64,000 bases of DNA. It comes from Glycocaulis sp051859565 (lineage in GTDB: Bacteria > Pseudomonadota > Alphaproteobacteria > Caulobacterales > Maricaulaceae). The DNA lies in the NCBI RefSeq assembly GCF_051859565.1, contig NZ_JBHYFK010000003.1, positions 1-64,000 on the forward strand. Direction: 5' to 3'. Positions 53,274 through 61,046 of the stretch are shown in pieces (within the stretch, counting starts at the first letter, position 1; each line of letters begins with the position of its first letter). The notes below the pieces were generated by a model, which did not search any database, was not told where the DNA came from, and saw only the letters and a list, made by a program, of their open reading frames with translations. A program made the position numbers and the translations under genes.

Positions 53274-53418
53274 GTTTTATCAGCCGTCGCGGGGCGAAAT
53301 GGGTGATCAGGCACGCCGGGCCAGTGTACAAGGCAAATCCGTACATGGCCTGGGCGCCTGTGTGGCGCTGGCCCTGAAGCAGCGCGCTCAAGATCAGGGA
53401 CTTAAGGAGGCAGGCATA

Positions 53419-54471
53419 GTGTGTCAATCGAACCGGACCGCCAGACGCTGCAGTATCGGGCTTGTGGCCCTTGCCGGACTGTCGCTGGCAGTGGCCTGCG
53501 ACACGCAGCAGGACAGGGCGGCTGCGCCCGCAGAGCCCGCCGTACAGGCTGAGGGGCGGGTAGACGTGCTGGCCCGCTTTCTGGCGCTGGAGCCTGCAGG
53601 ACCGGAGGATTCCGTGGTGGCAGAAGTCGGGACGACCGTGATTTACGCCTCGGACGTCCGCCGCGAGATCGCCGCGCGCAGCCTGCATGACCACCCAGCA
53701 AACGTGGCGCCGTCAGACCCTGTTTTCCAGCAGGTTTTGTCAGAACTGACCGAGCAGCGCCTGCTGGCGCTGGAGGCGCTGCGGCGCGGCATGGACCGCG
53801 ACATCGAGGCGCGCCGGCGCCTCGCCGCTGCCGAGGAGCGCATTCTGGGCAATATCCTCGTCGAGACTGTCGTGGCCAATTCCATCACGGATGAAGCCAT
53901 CGAGCGGATTTACCAGGAGCAGAACCGGCTCGCGCCCCGCGTGGAGGAAGTACGCGCCAGCCACATCCTCGTCACCACGCGCGAGGAGGCAGAGGAAGTC
54001 GCCCGCCTGCTGGCCGAGGGCGAGGACTTTGCCCAGCTGGCCCGTCAGGTCAGTCAGGATCCGGGCACCCGCCTTGATGGGGGGGATCTAGGCTATTTCA
54101 CGCGGGACGGCATGGTGCAGGCCTTCTCCCGGCAGGCCTTTGCCACGGAGACGGGCGAGACTTCCGAGCCCTTCCAGACCGATTATGGCTGGCATGTGCT
54201 GCGGGTCACTGACCGGCGCGTGCAGCCCCGGCCCGGCCTTGAATCGCTGCGCGGCAATATCGTGCGCTTCCTGACGCTGGAGGGGATACAGACCCTGCTG
54301 GACACGGTGCGCCAGACCTATCCGGTCACCCGCAGCGGCGTGCCCGCCCCCTCCCAGATCCGCGCGCCCGGCCCCGTGCCCCCCGGTGACCCGGAAGAGT
54401 CCGGCGAGGAAGAGCCCGATGACATGGATGCGGACGAGGCGGATGCGCCCGAAGAGATGCCACAGCGTTAG
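53419..54471 (+). CDS. Parvulin-type peptidyl-prolyl isomerase, lipoprotein
   Basis: The 350-residue protein has a lipoprotein-like signal (LVALAGLSLAVAC), a SurA/PrsA-like helical domain, and a parvulin domain (EVRASHILVTTREEAEEVA to FQTDYGWHVLRVTDRR). It likely folds exported proteins in the periplasm. The GTG at 53419 is chosen because AAGGAGG lies 8 bases upstream; ATG codons further up lack a ribosome binding site. The C-terminal tail is Asp/Glu/Pro-rich. Confidence 0.88.
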   Translation: MCQSNRTARRCSIGLVALAGLSLAVACDTQQDRAAAPAEPAVQAEGRVDVLARFLALEPAGPEDSVVAEVGTTVIYASDVRREIAARSLHDHPANVAPSDPVFQQVLSELTEQRLLALEALRRGMDRDIEARRRLAAAEERILGNILVETVVANSITDEAIERIYQEQNRLAPRVEEVRASHILVTTREEAEEVARLLAEGEDFAQLARQVSQDPGTRLDGGDLGYFTRDGMVQAFSRQAFATETGETSEPFQTDYGWHVLRVTDRRVQPRPGLESLRGNIVRFLTLEGIQTLLDTVRQTYPVTRSGVPAPSQIRAPGPVPPGDPEESGEEEPDDMDADEADAPEEMPQR

Positions 54472-54519
54472 GCTCGCGCTAACCGTGTCCACACACTCCG
54501 ATTTAACGAAGGATCAGGC

Positions 54520-54939
54520 ATGATGCCGGCTGAGAAAGCCCACCTCTTGCTGGTGGCGGCGTGCGCGCTCATTGACCCCGATGGCCGGGTGCTCATCGCG
54601 CAGCGCCCCGAAGGCAAGGCATTTGCCGGGCAATGGGAGTTTCCCGGCGGCAAGGTGGAACCGGGCGAGTACCCCGAGGCAGCCGTCGTACGCGAGCTGC
54701 GCGAGGAACTGGGAGTGGAGCCATGCGAGCGTTGCCTTCAGCCCTTCGCCTTTGCGTCCCATCCGCTGGAGGACGGGCGTCATCTGCTGATGCCGCTCTA
54801 TGTGTGCCGCAAATGGGACGGGTTCCCGGATCCGAAAGAGGGCCAGCAAATCGCCTGGGTGAAACCGCACGATTTGAGCAGATATGCGCTTCTGCCCGCC
54901 GACATTCCCTTGGCCGCAGAGCTGCGCGACCGTCTCTGA
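54520..54939 (+). CDS. mutT: Nudix hydrolase MutT (8-oxo-dGTP diphosphatase)
   Basis: MutT removes oxidised dGTP from the pool. The 139-residue protein has the Nudix box from GGKVEPGEYPEAA to VRELREELGVE with all conserved Glu and Arg. Start at 54520 or the next codon. Its stop TGA overlaps a CTG of the following Flp-like frame. Confidence 0.92.
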   Translation: MMPAEKAHLLLVAACALIDPDGRVLIAQRPEGKAFAGQWEFPGGKVEPGEYPEAAVVRELREELGVEPCERCLQPFAFASHPLEDGRHLLMPLYVCRKWDGFPDPKEGQQIAWVKPHDLSRYALLPADIPLAAELRDRL

Positions 54940-55103
54940 TCGCCGATACCAGCGGCGCGACCGCCATTGAGTACGCCCTGATGGTGGGCCTGATCGCCCT
55001 CGCCATCATCGGCGCGTTGACGTTCGTGGCGGGTGGCAATGGCGGCATGTGGACCCATGTCCAGACCGAAGTTACCAGCGCCATGTCGGGTGAGGGGGGC
55101 TAA
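54936..55103 (+). pseudogene. Flp/Fap-type pilin frame without a normal start codon
   Basis: The frame encodes LIADTSGATAIEYALMVGLI and then ALAIIGALTFVAGG, the prepilin signature of Flp-family type IVb pilins with Glu at the +5 position. There is no ATG, GTG or TTG in frame between the mutT end and the signature. The nearest candidate is a CTG at 54936, overlapping the mutT stop as CTGA. It is either a 5'-truncated pilin or a gene using CTG by coupling to mutT. Its stop overlaps the 3' end of the foreign nuclease gene. Confidence 0.6.
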
Positions 55104-56659
55104 CCCGACTTCTCGCCTGCGCTGTCCTTGCTTGAGGGAAACTCCGCTAGCCAAGGTAGCACCTCAACCATTCGGTCTTTGAACGGGTACGGCTTCACCT
55201 GACCGCTGGCCTTTAAGTCTGACTGGGGCAGCACCCATCCGAACCTGTTTTCTTTTGCGATCATGTCTCTAAGTGTTTGGAAAAACGTGCTTGGATCGCT
55301 GTTCCGAAGCGCAAACTCGACGTCGCCAATATAAATAACCGGCACTGGTACTCTGTCGCATTGTTCGATGTCGCCAGCATCATTCGCCAACTTGTGGGCT
55401 ATTGAAAGCATTTGTGCTTCTTGGTTGGGCGCGAACGTAAGCCAAGGATCCATTGTTACAACGATTCCGATACAGTCAGATGCAAGGCGGGCGGTGTCTT
55501 TGAGCCCCCTGCGACAGGCAGAGATGAATCGCCAGTTTTGGAATATGCCCTTGGCGATTTCCGAGTATCCTTGCTCGGCTTTGGAAACTGGGTCTTCGGA
55601 AAACATTGCATCAAAGCTCTGTCGTTTTGCTTTGCACTCTATTAACAGAATGGCTTCGTCATTTTTATAAACAATTAAATCAGGGCTCGCTTTTCTTCTA
55701 CCTTTTGGTCCAAAATCAAGCTCTCGGCGTACTGGGTTCGGAGAAAGCATTTCCCGAAAATAGTCAAAGCAGTAGGTCTCAAACCGCCGTCCAATTTCGT
55801 CCCAAACTTTTGGCCCACCCGCAACAATGTCGTTGTATATTCCGTCGGTGAATCGGAGTGCGATTAGTTCTGGAAGTGGAGAAAGAAGTCGCTCCTCGTT
55901 TGAACCAAAAGAAATTATTGGATATCTTCGAAATATGCTTTGTTTGTAGGCGGTATGCCTATTTTCAGACTGAATGAGCTTGGCTTGAACTCTAGCGGAT
56001 TGATGCGGCAAGGCATACAATTTTAAGGCTAAATACTTGCTTTCCTCGCTTACTCCTGCTGGAGAAAGATCGATTTTTCTATCCAGAGAGCATGATTTAG
56101 AAAGTTGAGAGTGCAACAAAAAGCCGATTTTTACAAAATCGGATAAAGTTATATCGTAATTATTTTCAAAATATGATGAAGATTCTGCGCCACCGTATAT
56201 AAAGGCGCTACGGTATATTGTGGATGCGTTTAGAAAGCCTCTTTGCCATGGAAACTGCCTCTGGGTGATTCTATGAAGTTCAGATATCACATCGTTCGAT
56301 TGTAGAAATATCCCGTCCTCGGCGTTTTCAAGCGAAACTACTAACCGTTCTAGCCGCCTTGCCAAATAGAAATTGTTATATATGAGCGATCTATTTCGGC
56401 TAAATCCAGTAGGGTTCTTTTCGATAGATAAAAGCTCATTTGCTATTGTTTCTATGATCCAAGGCGGAATGTAGTGGGGAGAGCCAATTTTTACGCCCAG
56501 CGCTTCCTCCGGAAAACCAACTAACTTCTCCTGCGCAGCTGCTACGCCGTTGAGAGCAGCTGTTACAGTCGCTAAAAGCCAGAAAATGCCTTGGTCGTCG
56601 CTGCAGCTAAGCAAGCGGTGGAGTTTTTGCTTGTAATAATCTCTCTTTAATCGAGCCAT
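55100..56659 (-). CDS. Unknown AT-rich protein with PD-(D/E)XK nuclease core
   Basis: I do not recognise this 519-residue protein. Residues 325-345 read SPDLIVYKND then AILLIECKAK, giving the PD-(D/E)XK pattern D327, E341, K343; an upstream helix FETYCFDYFREM supplies E294 as a possible additional site residue. The N-terminal 280 residues are helical and have no motif I can name. No membrane segment or signal peptide is present. Base composition is far more AT-rich than both flanks (some stretches near one third GC), with different codon use, so it is horizontally acquired. It stands alone between mutT/pilin and the methyltransferase gene. A restriction-like or anti-phage nuclease role is inference. 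Confidence 0.75.
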   Translation of the reverse strand: MARLKRDYYKQKLHRLLSCSDDQGIFWLLATVTAALNGVAAAQEKLVGFPEEALGVKIGSPHYIPPWIIETIANELLSIEKNPTGFSRNRSLIYNNFYLARRLERLVVSLENAEDGIFLQSNDVISELHRITQRQFPWQRGFLNASTIYRSAFIYGGAESSSYFENNYDITLSDFVKIGFLLHSQLSKSCSLDRKIDLSPAGVSEESKYLALKLYALPHQSARVQAKLIQSENRHTAYKQSIFRRYPIISFGSNEERLLSPLPELIALRFTDGIYNDIVAGGPKVWDEIGRRFETYCFDYFREMLSPNPVRRELDFGPKGRRKASPDLIVYKNDEAILLIECKAKRQSFDAMFSEDPVSKAEQGYSEIAKGIFQNWRFISACRRGLKDTARLASDCIGIVVTMDPWLTFAPNQEAQMLSIAHKLANDAGDIEQCDRVPVPVIYIGDVEFALRNSDPSTFFQTLRDMIAKENRFGWVLPQSDLKASGQVKPYPFKDRMVEVLPWLAEFPSSKDSAGEKSG

Positions 56660-56700
56660 GGTCCTGCGACAGGTCGTTGATCAATATTATTTGCGGTTTT

Positions 56701-56713
56701 AGTCGATTCGACT
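56701..56713. repeat. Small perfect palindrome at the edge of the foreign gene
   Basis: AGTCGA and TCGACT flank a single T, forming a 13-base palindrome that touches the stop codon of the next minus-strand gene. It lies in the 53-base gap where composition switches from AT-rich to GC-rich and may mark the insertion border. Confidence 0.35.
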
Positions 56714-57621
56714 CAAATACCCGTCTCCTTCACGCCCAGAGCATCGGCTAGGCGGACTTTCGCCGAGCCGGGGCGCAGGGGTTTGGGCTGGCTCTCATGG
56801 GGCGCCCACCCTGCGGCGTGCAGGATTTCAAACTTAGCCGGAATGCGCCCATCGGGTTCGGCGAAGCGCTCTGAATAGACTTGCGCGGTTTTCACGAAGA
56901 ATTGCCGGTGGACGGGTGTGCGCGGGCGGCTGGCGAGCACGCTGGTCTCGCCCATGCGGCGCAAATCGCGCATCAGCACGAAGGCATTGCCATAGCGCAC
57001 GCTCAGCCGGTCCACGTCCGATACCGGCATGGCAAAGCCTGCGCGCCCCAGCAATCCTGCAAGGTCCACCGTGTCGGCAAAGGGCGATACGCGCGCCGAC
57101 ACCTGTCCGTATATCTCGTCCTCTGCGGCCATGAGGGACTGGCGCAGCTCGGTCAGCGTCGCCCCGCCCAGCATGGCGCAGGCAAAGAAGCCATCGGGTT
57201 TGAGCGCCCGGTTGATCTGGATCAGCGCGCCAACGAGATCATTCGTCCAGTGCAGGGAGAGGCAGGAGAGGACGAGATCGACGCTTTCATCGGCGATCGG
57301 CAGGCGTTCCTCGTCCATCACCAGTGCCGCGCCGGATGCTTTGGCGGCCATGGCGGGCGATATATCGGCCTCGATCAGCGTTCCGATTTTCGAGGCTAGT
57401 TCTGGCCTCGCCGCGATGGCCCGGCCCACCGCGCCTGCCCCGCCGATTACCAGCGCGCGGTCAAACGTGCGGCTCACCGCCATCAGCCGGTCGGCCAGAT
57501 CGTCGGCGGCACGGCTCGCCAGAAAGGCAAATTCCTCATAGCCTCTTGCCGCACGGGTCCGCCGCTGGCGCAATAGCGCGCGGTCAAACAAGAGAGGCGG
57601 GGTGTCAGACGATGATGCCAT
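56713..57621 (-). CDS. NDUFAF5/BioC-like SAM methyltransferase
   Basis: The 302-residue protein starts MASSSDTPPLLFDRALLRQRR and has a SAM-binding part (ALVIGGAGAVGRAIA), LIEADIS, and LSLHWTNDLVGALIQINRALKPDG. This matches alphaproteobacterial homologues of human NDUFAF5, a complex I assembly factor that modifies an Arg, and is related to BioC. I chose the ATG at 57621; a GTG 21 bases upstream is possible. It is divergent from comF. Confidence 0.87.
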   Translation of the reverse strand: MASSSDTPPLLFDRALLRQRRTRAARGYEEFAFLASRAADDLADRLMAVSRTFDRALVIGGAGAVGRAIAARPELASKIGTLIEADISPAMAAKASGAALVMDEERLPIADESVDLVLSCLSLHWTNDLVGALIQINRALKPDGFFACAMLGGATLTELRQSLMAAEDEIYGQVSARVSPFADTVDLAGLLGRAGFAMPVSDVDRLSVRYGNAFVLMRDLRRMGETSVLASRPRTPVHRQFFVKTAQVYSERFAEPDGRIPAKFEILHAAGWAPHESQPKPLRPGSAKVRLADALGVKETGI

Positions 57622-57668
57622 GGGGCGGATATGGACCGGCACGCCTCGCGAGGGAAGCCTCGCGGGTG

Positions 57669-58394
57669 ATGAGGGGTTTTGCCGACCTCATCTGGCCGCC
57701 GGTTTCGCTGCTCTCCTACGAGCCGGTATCGGCCCATGGCCAGCTATCGCCTGCCGACTGGTCGAAGATCGTTTTCCTCGACGATCCGCAATGTGCGTCG
57801 TGCGGGTTTCCGTTCGACTGGCCGCCGGGCGAGGGCGCGGTGTGCGGGCCGTGTGCCGCGCGTGCGCCTGCGTTTGATACCGCCCGCTCTGCCTTCGTCT
57901 ACACGCCGGAAAGCCGCCGTCTCGTCCTGTCGCTGAAACATGGCGGGCGGGTGGACGGGCTGGCCGCCTTTGGCGGCTGGATGCGCCGGGCGGGCAGGGA
58001 GATGCTGGCAGAGGCCGATTATCTGGTGCCTGTGCCGCTGCACCCGCGCCGACTGCGCCAGCGCCGCTTCAACCAGTCGCTATTGCTGGCACAATCACTG
58101 GCAAAGCTCTCCGGCGTGGCCTGTGACCCGCATATTCTCATGCGCCGCCGCGCCACGCCCAGCCAGGGCGGGCAGAGCGCGAAGGGCCGCAGGCGCAATG
58201 TGGCGGGGGCCTTTGCGGTGCGTGACGCGGCGAAACCCCGCATCAAGGGCGCAAAGCTGATCCTGATTGATGACGTCTACACCACAGGGGCGACGCTGGA
58301 GGCGTGTGCGCGTGCCCTGAAACGGGCAGGCGCGGCGCGCGTTGATGCCCTGACGCTTGCGCGCGTTGTCAGAACCAGCGACGTGCTTACATAA
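57669..58394 (+). CDS. comF: ComF-family phosphoribosyltransferase-like protein
   Basis: The 241-residue protein has an N-terminal zinc-finger-type segment (CASCGFPFDWPPGEGAVCGPC), then a PRTase fold with VPVPLHPRRLRQRRFNQSLLLA and the PRPP loop LILIDDVYTTGATLEAC. ComF proteins act in DNA uptake or related DNA handling. I prefer the ATG at 57669 (MRGFADLIWPPVSLL), as in homologues; starts at 57612 or 57615 would overlap the divergent gene. Confidence 0.88.
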   Translation: MRGFADLIWPPVSLLSYEPVSAHGQLSPADWSKIVFLDDPQCASCGFPFDWPPGEGAVCGPCAARAPAFDTARSAFVYTPESRRLVLSLKHGGRVDGLAAFGGWMRRAGREMLAEADYLVPVPLHPRRLRQRRFNQSLLLAQSLAKLSGVACDPHILMRRRATPSQGGQSAKGRRRNVAGAFAVRDAAKPRIKGAKLILIDDVYTTGATLEACARALKRAGAARVDALTLARVVRTSDVLT

Positions 58395-58434
58395 GCGCCA
58401 GACCTGATTTTGCTGATTCACGAAAGCCAGACCC

Positions 58435-58701
58435 ATGACCACGCCCGCCATCACCATCTACACCCGCCCCTTCTGTGCCTTCTGCTCGCGCGCGCTGTCG
58501 CTGCTGAAGGACAAGGGCGTGGCGTTCAAGGAGATCGAGGCGGGCTTTGATCCGGCCCTGCGCGCGGAAATGCAGGCCCGTTCGGGCCGCAACACCTTCC
58601 CGCAGATTTTCATCGGCGAGACGCATGTTGGCGGGTGCGATGATCTCTTCGCGCTGGAAGCGCAAGGCAGGCTTGATCCTATGCTGAAGGCTGGTGCGTA
58701 A
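58435..58701 (+). CDS. grxC: Glutaredoxin 3 (GrxC)
   Basis: This 88-residue thioredoxin-fold protein has the CAFC-type active site in YTRPFCAFCSRAL, TFPQIFIG with the cis-Pro, and GGCDDLFAL at the glutathione site. It reduces mixed disulfides using glutathione, whose synthesis begins with gshA at 40420. Its TAA overlaps the next ATG. Confidence 0.95.
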   Translation: MTTPAITIYTRPFCAFCSRALSLLKDKGVAFKEIEAGFDPALRAEMQARSGRNTFPQIFIGETHVGGCDDLFALEAQGRLDPMLKAGA

Positions 58702-59525
58702 TGGCAAAGACGAAAATCGCCCTTGTCCAGATGCGTTCCGGAACCGACCCGCAGCGCAATATGGACGCCGCCGAAGCTGCGATCCGTCAGGCGGCGGGCG
58801 AGGGCGCCAAGCTGGTGGCAACGCCCGAAGTGACCAATCTGGTGCAGAAGGATGCCAAGGCTCTGTTCGAGACCTTGCGCGCGCCGGCTGAAGATACGGG
58901 CGTGAAGCGCCTCTCGGCGCTGGCAGCCGAATTGAACATCGATGTGCTGGCAGGGTCAATGGCGCTGAAGGGAGCCGATGGCCGGGCGGTGAACCGCTCC
59001 ATGCTGTTCGGGCCGGATGGCGCGCTGAAAGCCCATTACGACAAAATCCATATGTTCGATGTCGCCATCGGCAATGGCGAAATCTGGTCGGAGAGCACCA
59101 ATTACGCGCCCGGCAGCCGCGCCGTAATAGCCGAGGCGGCGGGCATGAAGCTGGGCCTGACCATCTGCTACGATGTGCGCTTTGCCTATCTCTACCGCGC
59201 ACTGGCCATGGCGGGCGCTGTGGCCATCACCGTCCCGTCAGCCTTCACCCGCCCGACCGGCAAGGCGCACTGGGAGGTGCTCTTGCGCGCCCGCGCCATC
59301 GAGACGGGCAGCTTCATCCTCGCGCCTGCGCAGGGCGGCACGCATGAGGACGGCCGCAAGACCTGGGGCCGCTCCATGGTGGTGGGGCCGTGGGGCGATG
59401 TAATCGGTGTTCTGGACCATGACGAGCCGGGCATTCTCTATGCCGATATCGACGCGGAAGACGCGCTGTCGGCGCGCCAGCGCATTCCGGCGCTCAAAGG
59501 CGGGCGGGAGTTCACCGGCCCATGA
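58701..59525 (+). CDS. Nitrilase-superfamily amidase (Nit1-like)
   Basis: The 274-residue protein has the Glu-Lys-Cys triad: Glu in ATPEVTN, Lys in YDKIHMFD, and Cys in LTICYDVRF. It resembles the Nit1/Nit2 group; Nit1 is known as a deaminated-glutathione amidase, which fits the neighbouring grxC, but this is inference. It overlaps both neighbours. Confidence 0.9.
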   Translation: MAKTKIALVQMRSGTDPQRNMDAAEAAIRQAAGEGAKLVATPEVTNLVQKDAKALFETLRAPAEDTGVKRLSALAAELNIDVLAGSMALKGADGRAVNRSMLFGPDGALKAHYDKIHMFDVAIGNGEIWSESTNYAPGSRAVIAEAAGMKLGLTICYDVRFAYLYRALAMAGAVAITVPSAFTRPTGKAHWEVLLRARAIETGSFILAPAQGGTHEDGRKTWGRSMVVGPWGDVIGVLDHDEPGILYADIDAEDALSARQRIPALKGGREFTGP

Positions 59526-59950
59526 TCCGCTACGCCCTGCAATGTGATGAGGGCCATGGCTTTGAGGGCTGGTTCTCCTCCAGCGAGGACTATGAAAGCC
59601 AGGAGGCGCGCGGGCTTGTCGAATGCCCTGAATGCGGCTCGGTCGCTGTCACGCGCGCGGTGATGGCGCCTGCGGTGCGCACTTCCAGGAGCCGGGAAAC
59701 CAGCACTAATGGCGAGCCGGACATGGAAGCGGTCGCCCGCAAGGTGCGCGCCCATATCCGTAAAAATTATGACTATGTCGGCCCGGACTTCGCATCAGAA
59801 GCCCGCGCCATCCATGAGGGCGAAAAGCCCGAACGCCTGATCTATGGTGAGACGACGCCGGAAGAGCGTGCAAAGCTCGCCGAAGACGGTGTGCCGTGCG
59901 CGCCCTTGCCGGAACCCTTTGCGCCCACCCCGCCCAAGAAGGCGAATTAG
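59522..59950 (+). CDS. DUF1178 family protein
   Basis: The 142-residue protein starts MIRYALQCDEGHGFEGWFSS and contains CPECGSVAVTRAVMAPAV, then DYVGPDFASEARAIHEGEKPERLIYGE, all typical of DUF1178. The Cys pairs suggest a zinc-binding knuckle. Function is unknown; it is often next to nitrilase and grxC genes, as here, with a 4-base overlap. Confidence 0.92.
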   Translation: MIRYALQCDEGHGFEGWFSSSEDYESQEARGLVECPECGSVAVTRAVMAPAVRTSRSRETSTNGEPDMEAVARKVRAHIRKNYDYVGPDFASEARAIHEGEKPERLIYGETTPEERAKLAEDGVPCAPLPEPFAPTPPKKAN

Positions 59951-59962
59951 GGTTCTCACTCG

Positions 59963-60140
59963 TTCGTCATCCTCCGGCCGCGAAGCAGTCCGGGGGACCT
60001 ATGCCTGCAACGCGATTTCCTCCCCCGTTTACGGGGGAGGTGTCGAGCGCAAGCGAGACGGAGGGGGGAACATTTCTGAGTTATCCCCCCCCCTCGGCCT
60101 TTCAGGCCACTCCCCCCGTAAACGGGGGGAGAAACCCGCT
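59963..60140. repeat. Intergenic palindromic repeats
   Basis: GTCATCCTCCGGCCG at 59966-59980 and the nearby TCCGGGGGACC box repeat the layout at 10835-10872. Further on, CTCCCCCGTTTACGGGGGAG at about 60018-60037 is a palindrome that recurs near 60110-60133 as CTCCCCCCGTAAACGGGGGGAG arms. No gene is present. Confidence 0.6.
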
Positions 60141-60155
60141 CGCACGTTACCGCTC

Positions 60156-60827
60156 CTACCGGCTGACCAACCACTCCAGCAGGAAAGGCGTGTCGGCATA
60201 ACGCTCGCGCAGCTTTGCAGGGGCGTCCGGCCCGAAATCGCGGCCCCGCCATTCGGTACAGCCCGCTACCGTCAGATCAGCGCGACGGAAGGCGGCGAGC
60301 CAGTCTGAAAAGCTGTGCGGATGGCTTGGCATGTGGATGTCGTGGTTCCCATCGGGGAAATGCGCGCCCACGCCGGAAAGCGTCATGAAGGGGTGGATTT
60401 CGAGGATCAGCGCAAACCCGCCGGGCCGGACAATGCGCGCGAGTTCAGCGGCTGGCTCGTCCAGCCTCTCGACATGCTCATAGGCAAGGCTGACCAAAGC
60501 GGCGTCGAAACGGCCGGTTTCAACGGGCAGGGGCAGCGTGATGTCGTGCTGGACCAGGCTGGCATCCGGTGCGGCGTCCTTCGCCTTTTCCAGCATGCCA
60601 GCGGAGAGGTCGCAGCCCCACAGCTCGGTAGCGCCAGCGCGCGTCAGGGCCGCCAGATTGCGTCCGGTGCCACAGCCAAGCTCCGCTACGGATTTGCCGG
60701 AGAACCGCTCCAGATGGCGTTCCAGCGCCGCCGTGGCGGCATAGACCATCGGATTGTCGAAAGCGTCATAGCTCGCCGCCCAGCGGTCATAGGCGGCTTC
60801 AACATCAAGGAATATACGGTTTGTCAT
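60156..60827 (-). CDS. Class I SAM-dependent methyltransferase
   Basis: The 223-residue protein has AYDRWAASYDAFDNPM, the SAM motif VAELGCGTGRNLAALTRAGA, and LVSLAYEHVERLDEPAAELARI. This is the UbiE/BioC-like small-molecule methyltransferase pattern; the substrate is unknown. The ATG at 60827 begins MTNRIFLDVEAAYD; an upstream extension is unlikely. Confidence 0.87.
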   Translation of the reverse strand: MTNRIFLDVEAAYDRWAASYDAFDNPMVYAATAALERHLERFSGKSVAELGCGTGRNLAALTRAGATELWGCDLSAGMLEKAKDAAPDASLVQHDITLPLPVETGRFDAALVSLAYEHVERLDEPAAELARIVRPGGFALILEIHPFMTLSGVGAHFPDGNHDIHMPSHPHSFSDWLAAFRRADLTVAGCTEWRGRDFGPDAPAKLRERYADTPFLLEWLVSR

Positions 60828-61046
60828 GGGTCGTGCTCCATCGCAGACCGGAGACCGTCCGGCGCGGGGCACTTAGTTTTCGCATGGTCACAGCCAGCGG
60901 CTCCACCAGAGCAGCGCCCTGCATATACCTGCGCACTGCGCCTTTCAATACGCTCCCCACCTTGCCGTCAGCCCCGGAGCGTGATCCTGTTGCGCACATC
61001 AGGATCAGGGCAGTCCGCGAGGCGGACGCCCGCGTCGGGGGCAGTC

